Made by a program: the position numbers and the translations under genes
The notes under the pieces: generated by a model
The model's input: only the letters and a program-made list of their open reading frames with translations
Told to the model about the DNA's origin: nothing
Database searches by the model: none
Shown here: piece after piece, positions 59,701 through 64,000 of the stretch
Layout of the letters: each line of letters begins with the position of its first letter
Numbering within the stretch: position 1 is the first letter of the stretch
Origin: Dendrophyllia cribrosa
Taxonomy: Eukaryota; Cnidaria; Anthozoa; Scleractinia; Dendrophylliidae
Direction: 5' to 3'
DNA length: 64,000 bases
NCBI GenBank assembly: GCA_024195265.1
Contig: JAJLRJ010000009.1
Coordinates: 26,814,597-26,878,596 of the forward strand

Positions 59701-62700
59701 TACAAAGCAAAGCCATCTATGTGTAAATAAAGAATGTTCGTAAGTTAATGCAGCCTAGCAGTGACTTCATAAATTACCTAAAACGGGCAGTCAAGACCCC
59801 CGCTTATGCTCGTAAATTTTATAGAACGGCCGTTTGGAAATTATGAATTCCCAAGTACCTAAACGCTTTCTTTGACAATGCAACAATAAAAAAGTGTTAG
59901 AATTCCAGAGAAATAAAACCAGAAACCTCTAATAAATAAGACACTTAACTTGTGCGTCGAATAATGTTCAAACTTTGCTTTGTAATAATAAAAAGAGCTG
60001 CTATTGTATACACTCTCAAGAGAAGTGCAATGGGGCAGCACTGTCTGACTGTGTACAACATTAACGGTGTGTTAAGAATACCAAAACTTTACCTCTAGTC
60101 GCTTGCAATCCTCTCTCACATGCAGAAGATCTTCTGCCATCTTTCTCATTGCTGTTCTGTAGCGGTCCACTTCCTATTAAGCCAATAGTATCTCATAAAA
60201 TACCAAAAACATATTAAAAAACACACTGATTGTTGAACTCTTCATTACATCAGCACAAATATAAACGAAACGTTATATTGTGGTGCACCTTCATTTGGTA
60301 ATCCATGACTGCAAGGCTTCTTATGTCCATATTTCCTCTGACCTGAAAGTTAACAGTAACAGTATTAAGCATGACAAGGCTGCATGGCTACATAAATCGT
60401 CGCATGGTTGTGGAAAAAAAGATGGGAAGACATCATTTGGTTCCATTTAATGAATTTGAATATGCAATTTTAAAACATCTTGTCTTGTTAAAACACATAT
60501 ATTCCTTCGGACAGTGTATTATTAATTATATTTGCTTTAAATAATGAGTCCTTGTTGTGATAGCCACATCTTATTTACAATTTACAGTACAATGATGTAA
60601 ATTCATAAGAGCTGAGCAGCTGTTTCAAGATGAAATAGTTATGCAAGGCATGTGTACATGTTATTCAAGGTTCATATGGTGAAATGTAACAACAAGCAAT
60701 GCTTACTTCTGGAGGAATTTGACTGCTGTCTGCCGCATTGAGGCTTCTAAAAAAGCAACAAGTTGCAAAAATAACGCATTAATTCCTGTGAGTAGCACTG
60801 CATTGGAACGAAATGGCCTAACCACCAGGCCATTCAAATTGATAACGTTCTCGCAACAAACTATAAATTTTATGTAGGTATGTTTGTAGGAAATGCTACC
60901 TCAGTGTGCTTACCATTTGTCAAAACTAGCCGGCCAGACCGGTCAGTTGGTAAACACAATGCATCTTTTTGAAGACCTGTTCCTTCAAGTCCATCAAAAT
61001 ATGATGCATGCTATCTACGAACTGACCGGTCTGGACGAACAGTTCAGTTGAAAAAATAATGACATGTCATTTACGAATTTCTGACAAATGGTATTAGCGC
61101 CCTTAGTCTCAAATGATTTTGATTGTTTGTGTTAAAACATCCATTGTTTCCTTGACGAGTTATGTTACTCACCCTCTTTGTGGAGGGGCTGACAAATTTG
61201 GAGATGACAAATTCGCCAGTGGAACATATTCCCTGACTGGTTCAGTCCTCGGTCCAGTATACAAGGAGTGAAACTGTGGCAGAATAGTTTTCACTGCATT
61301 CATTGGAGGAAGACCATAAGGTGTCTGGCGATAAATAAAAAACAATGTTATTATAAATTATATTCAATACGGGCAATGGTTTTACTTTATAATCCGAACC
61401 TTCTCTTATTATACATACAAGCGTATCAGAGGCTGCCTCACGTCTAGGTATAATACTCCTTAAACAGCTCAGGTTAATACTGGGAGGTGTTGAAAATATC
61501 AAATATGTATACAGCTATTTCAGTTAACGTTGTCGGATGAAAAAGCTCAAAGCCAAGACCACAAGGTAGTATGGGGTTTTAATGCAATGGCTATTTACAA
61601 CTACCCATACTACCTTGCGGTTTTGGTTTTGAGATTTCATCCGACAACGTTAATAGGCCATTTCCGAGTTGCCTTTAGCCTCTCTATCAAGGTGAGGCTA
61701 GGTGCGAAACCTTTCATATGAAAATGAGTTTTCATTCACATGCAAATAAAACTTATTTGCATGTGAATGAAAACTTATTTTCATATGAAAGGTTTCGCAC
61801 CTAGCCTCGCTTTGATAGAGAGGCTAAAGGCAACTCGGAAATGGCCTATTGAAATAGCTATATATTAAATTTATTATTAAACAACGAAGCCCCTTTGATG
61901 GCTAGATGTACAAATTTGCTGTAGTCTGTTGCAATTCCGTTAATCTATTACAGTGGAATCCTGTAAGAGGACATGCCAAGGGAGTGGGAAAATGTGTTCA
62001 CTATAACGCGGGTTCGTTCTGTAATAATTATATCAAACACGAAGAATAGTATTTCATCAGGGTTTCCAAACACTGAGAAGTGGGTCGATAAAATCAGGTG
62101 CAGCCGAGGCTTTATTTTTTACCGACTTCGAGGTGTTTGGATACCTGATGAAACACTCTTCTTCGTGTTTGATATAACTTCTCAAACTGATCATTAAACG
62201 CGGAGAAAACGAAGGAATAAAGTCATCAAAATCTATGCTAATTAGGATCAGGTTTCCAAACCACTGCCATGCTTATGATTTTCATTGTTGAAATGTGATT
62301 AATCATTAATGAGTTTGAGAAATCAGGGTTCTGTTCCATGAATGTTTCTTTAATTGGGCTGAAGAATACTGTTCGTCTACTGGAGTCTTCATAATAAATG
62401 GGTGTCATTTTATCGGGGTTCCATATAACTTTTTCACTGCTGACTAGTTTCCAATGGTAATGCCAAGTGGTGAATACTAATGAATAATCTGTCGACTCTT
62501 TGATGAATAGACGTTGAAATCTGCTGTGATCTGTTGCAATACTGTTGATCTGTTGACTTCGCCACTGCTGACTATTTTCCACTGGTCAATGATGTTTGTG
62601 TATGATAAGATTGTCAAATCTAAATAAACACTGTAAGAAGTTCACCACATGTATTCAGTAAGAACAAATAACAATTTGGCCTTGCGACGACAAGTAGTAG

Positions 62701-63906
62701 CCCAATAATGTTTATACAACGACTTAAACTTAAGAACAATGAATGCAAAAAACCTAAAGCACCTGTTGAATTGTGTCAGCTGGCTGATGAGTAGTATATG
62801 GGGGTTGTCCTGGCTGTGACTGCTGAGGTGCACCCCTAAAGACAGGCAATGAGGACAGGTGGGCTGCTGTCAGTTGCTGGTCTGGTCGCTGGGAAATACA
62901 ATGACAGAAATAGTCATACAAATGGGACTTGTCACTAGTAAACTAATTACATTTTATATTTTATTTCATATTTCAAACAACATTTCACTTTTAACTCGTG
63001 AATATGCGAAGCACTGAACGAGTTACCGCAGAGAAACAATAACATTGAGCCAGCAATATGTAATGGTCACCTGCCTTACCCATGGGGACGGTATTGGAGT
63101 GAGGGAGGGGATGGGGAGTTTGATGCAGGAGGTGCGGGGTCGGTGAAGCAAAACGTCTAGGAGAGGGGACGGTAAGAACGTTTCGTATTCACGAGTTGGC
63201 TCATAGGGGCCTTTGATTCATTTCATTAGATACATTCCTGTAGTACATACCTGACTTGTGACTAGCCTGAGCACCATTCCAGCTGTGGGGTTGGTCCCTA
63301 TTGCTGTTCTGAGATTAGAACCCTGAAATACAGAGACCACCAACCACAATTCTACATGCATGAAATGAAGACTATCTGTATTGACATTTATTGACATAGA
63401 AATGGTGTACGATTAAAGTAAACCTAACAATGTCAGAAGAAGTACAAAATGTATCCACATCAACAAGAAAGACAACAAGTGGCCAATCGAAAAAGGTAGG
63501 CCATACTTCCAAAGCAAGAAGTGACCAATACCGAAATTGAAGAAAAATCCTAATTCCACTTTGTCAAACACTGGAAAAAGAACATAACCGTAGAAAAATA
63601 CTGTTGAGGATTGCATTTAAATGGTCGCATCACAGGGTTTATCTAGAGACTCACAATTTAGAAGAACTTCCACAGCTCCATGTATGGCTATGGGTGTAAA
63701 AAGGTTAATGGTAGGCCCTCAAATGACTGACTCACACTGCAGCATGGGCCAAAACACTGCTATTTGTCTCACCTCAACTGGTAAATTGTCCACTCTAAGA
63801 CCAAGTCTACTGCTGTCCCACTGTAAGCTTGAGAGAAGCAACTGATCCATTGTTTGGTAAGAGTAACCAACAGGGCTTGATAGTTGCCAAGAGTCTCTAG
63901 TCATGG
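53207..63906 (-). CDS. CCDC33-like coiled-coil protein with C-terminal membrane helix (3' part; 5' end probably outside window)
   Basis: Exons, 5' to 3': 63906-63773, 63322-63251, 62888-62763, 61324-61173, 60746-60707, 60342-60289, 60173-60093, 59676-59562, 58978-58890, 58502-58425, 56433-56373, 56205-56135, 56022-55982, 55816-55789, 55192-55106, 54104-54057, 53422-53207. Phases agree throughout. From the first Met the product is 496 aa. The first ~190 residues are Pro/Gln/Ser-rich. Then comes EVDRYRTAMRKMAEDLL, close to the recalled vertebrate CCDC33 segment, followed by heptad-rich Leu/Lys/Glu coiled coils such as RLQRLQNDLIK and FEKLERAEGRIVALE. The last exon encodes a hydrophobic run (WVCIIYLLMLMFLFVTAINY), which would make a tail-anchored product. 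The first exon is preceded by TTATCTCAG, a good acceptor, so it is probably internal and the true start is beyond 63906. AATAAA (reverse strand) at 53016-53021 lies about 190 bp past the stop. Function is unknown; in vertebrates the gene is testis/cilia-associated. Homology is from memory. Confidence 0.78.
53600..53630. repeat. Poly-G run in CCDC33-like intron
   Basis: A near-continuous run of G of about 20 bases. Confidence 0.9.
54232..54545. mobile_element. Foldback element with CTTTTGTGCAATTCCCCACT arms
   Basis: CCCCACTCCAGAAACTATGA and AAATACCATAATA at the left are inverted at the right (54505-54545). It abuts the palindrome 54549-54713. Confidence 0.65.
54549..54713. mobile_element. Palindromic MITE, ATAGACAATATTCGTATTC ends
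   Basis: ATAGACAATATTCGTATTC, GGTATTGAACTAGAACTAGC and GTCGAGGCTCATGCGG at the left are inverted at the right, around an AT-rich loop. Confidence 0.8.
54785..55070. repeat. Diverged inverse copies of the 87-bp repeat
   Basis: GTGTGACCATTCAAATGAAA, AGCTACTGAGCAGTAC and AGTCTGTGGATGAAATCC match the reverse complement of the units at 51438-51690. It is in an intron of the CCDC33-like gene. Confidence 0.75.
55393..55556. repeat. CCAAT-rich dispersed repeat, copy 5
   Basis: It has GTAATTGGCTAAAAAATATC, GCGCCACTTTCACAACCAATC and GTTGATTGGTTCATTGGATT. The CCCGCG-containing middle is deleted. Confidence 0.65.
56643..56948. mobile_element. TIR element with CTACAATAGGCGACAAAATT ends around a poly-C tract
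   Basis: The left CAATAGGCGACAAAATTGTT and TGAGACACTTTCGTTTTG are answered by AGTGTCTCAACTAACTTTGA and CGCCGATTGTAG on the right. A run of about 38 C (56718-56753) lies inside; its length in the assembly may be unreliable. Confidence 0.7.
57776..57940. mobile_element. Foldback MITE, TATCAAACA family, copy 2
   Basis: TTTGAGAAGCTGTATCAAAC and GTGTTTCATCAGGCATCCAA are inverted at GATATCCTGATGAAACATTC and CATGTTTGATGTATTACG. It is in an intron of the CCDC33-like gene. Confidence 0.7.
58139..58356 (-). mobile_element. tRNA-derived SINE, second copy
   Basis: It shares CCGCCATTTCTACGTGGTCA and GAGACCCTGAGTGTTG with the copy at 285-650. The tRNA-like head, with a degenerate box A and GGTTCGGTCC-like box B, is at 58292-58354. 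It lies in an intron of the CCDC33-like gene, in the same orientation as the gene. Confidence 0.65.
60911..61093. mobile_element. Foldback MITE, TACCATTTGTCAAAACTAG ends
   Basis: TACCATTTGTCA at the left pairs with TGACAAATGGTA at the right, and inner GCCAGACCGGTCAGTT pairs with AACTGACCGGTCTGGAC. Confidence 0.7.
61508..61862. mobile_element. Two nested near-perfect palindromic MITEs
   Basis: The first (61518-61653) has arms TAACGTTGTCGGATGAAA and CCACAAGGTAGTATGGG. The second (61656-61849) has AATAGGCCATTTCCGAGTTG arms about 95 bp long with very few mismatches. Outermost GCTATTTCA and TGAAATAGC are also inverse, so one seems to have inserted at the edge of another. Confidence 0.8.
62028..62192. 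mobile_element. Foldback MITE, TATCAAACA family, copy 3
   Basis: TTATATCAAACACGAAGAAT and TTTCATCAGGGTTTCCAAAC are inverted at GTTTGGATACCTGATGAAAC and TTCGTGTTTGATATAACTTC. Confidence 0.75.
62993..63215. mobile_element. MITE with AACTCGTGAATATGCGAA ends
   Basis: The left end ACTCGTGAATATGCGAA is matched inverted by TTTCGTATTCACGAGTT on the right, followed by GGCTCATAGGGGCCTTTGAT, a flank also seen after the element at 32712-33256. It is in an intron of the CCDC33-like gene. Confidence 0.6.
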
Positions 63907-64000
63907 CTGAGATAACAATATTGTTACATTAAGTCCAATTCCCAAGAATGTGGCAAGCCAAGTTCTTTTTCCAATATAATGACGCATAAACACTTAAGAG

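Noticed and set aside
62238..62582. 114-codon minus-strand frame in a CCDC33-like intron
   Set aside because: No matching splice sites in phase with the neighbouring exons and no recognisable domain.

Overview
The window looks like nuclear DNA of an animal, most probably a stony coral or close anthozoan relative. The evidence is AT-rich sequence, GT-AG introns, two conserved metazoan genes readable exon by exon with a third identified more tentatively, a TTAGGG interstitial tract, frequent ACATGTA words, and very dense short inverted-repeat (foldback/MITE) DNA. The coral assignment is inference; the animal assignment is firm.

Three spliced genes were assembled by following splice sites and reading phase. 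(1) DAGLB, a diacylglycerol lipase, runs on the minus strand from 35440 (start codon) to 14381 (stop). It has 15 coding exons and 662 residues, with four membrane segments and a full Ser-Asp-His catalytic set. (2) MAP2K4 (MKK4/SEK1) runs on the plus strand from 35943 to 48561, with 11 coding exons and 371 residues, and every kinase motif is intact. The two start codons are 502 bp apart, head to head, so they probably share a promoter that carries a YY1-like and an NRF1-like site. (3) A CCDC33-like coiled-coil gene runs on the minus strand from 63906 to 53207. It has 17 readable exons, probably continues past the right edge, and ends in a predicted transmembrane helix.

Layout. 1-9200: no gene; foldback elements, a tRNA-derived SINE, a minisatellite, and telomere-like repeats next to a poly-G run. 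9192-11735: a 190-bp direct duplication and a 5'-truncated, frame-broken LINE with a poly-A tail. 11740-14380: palindromic MITEs. 14381-35440: DAGLB. Its 9.3-kb fifth intron holds a LINE 3' end, an antisense single-exon ORF, and a composite of nested transposons around a Penelope-like element. That Penelope element has a 14-bp target-site duplication and a near-identical 538-bp inverted arm. 35441-35942: shared promoter. 35943-48561: MAP2K4, whose introns hold a GATC-rich satellite-in-MITE, a two-variant 62-bp repeat array, and several MITEs. 48562-53206: a foldback element and an 87-bp tandem repeat. 53207-63906: the CCDC33-like gene, with further MITEs in its introns.

The genes do not form a pathway cassette. 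DAGLB makes 2-arachidonoylglycerol, MAP2K4 activates JNK/p38, and CCDC33-like proteins are poorly characterised. The unusual content is the repeat architecture rather than a new protein system. Family names rest on recalled similarity; no searches were run.
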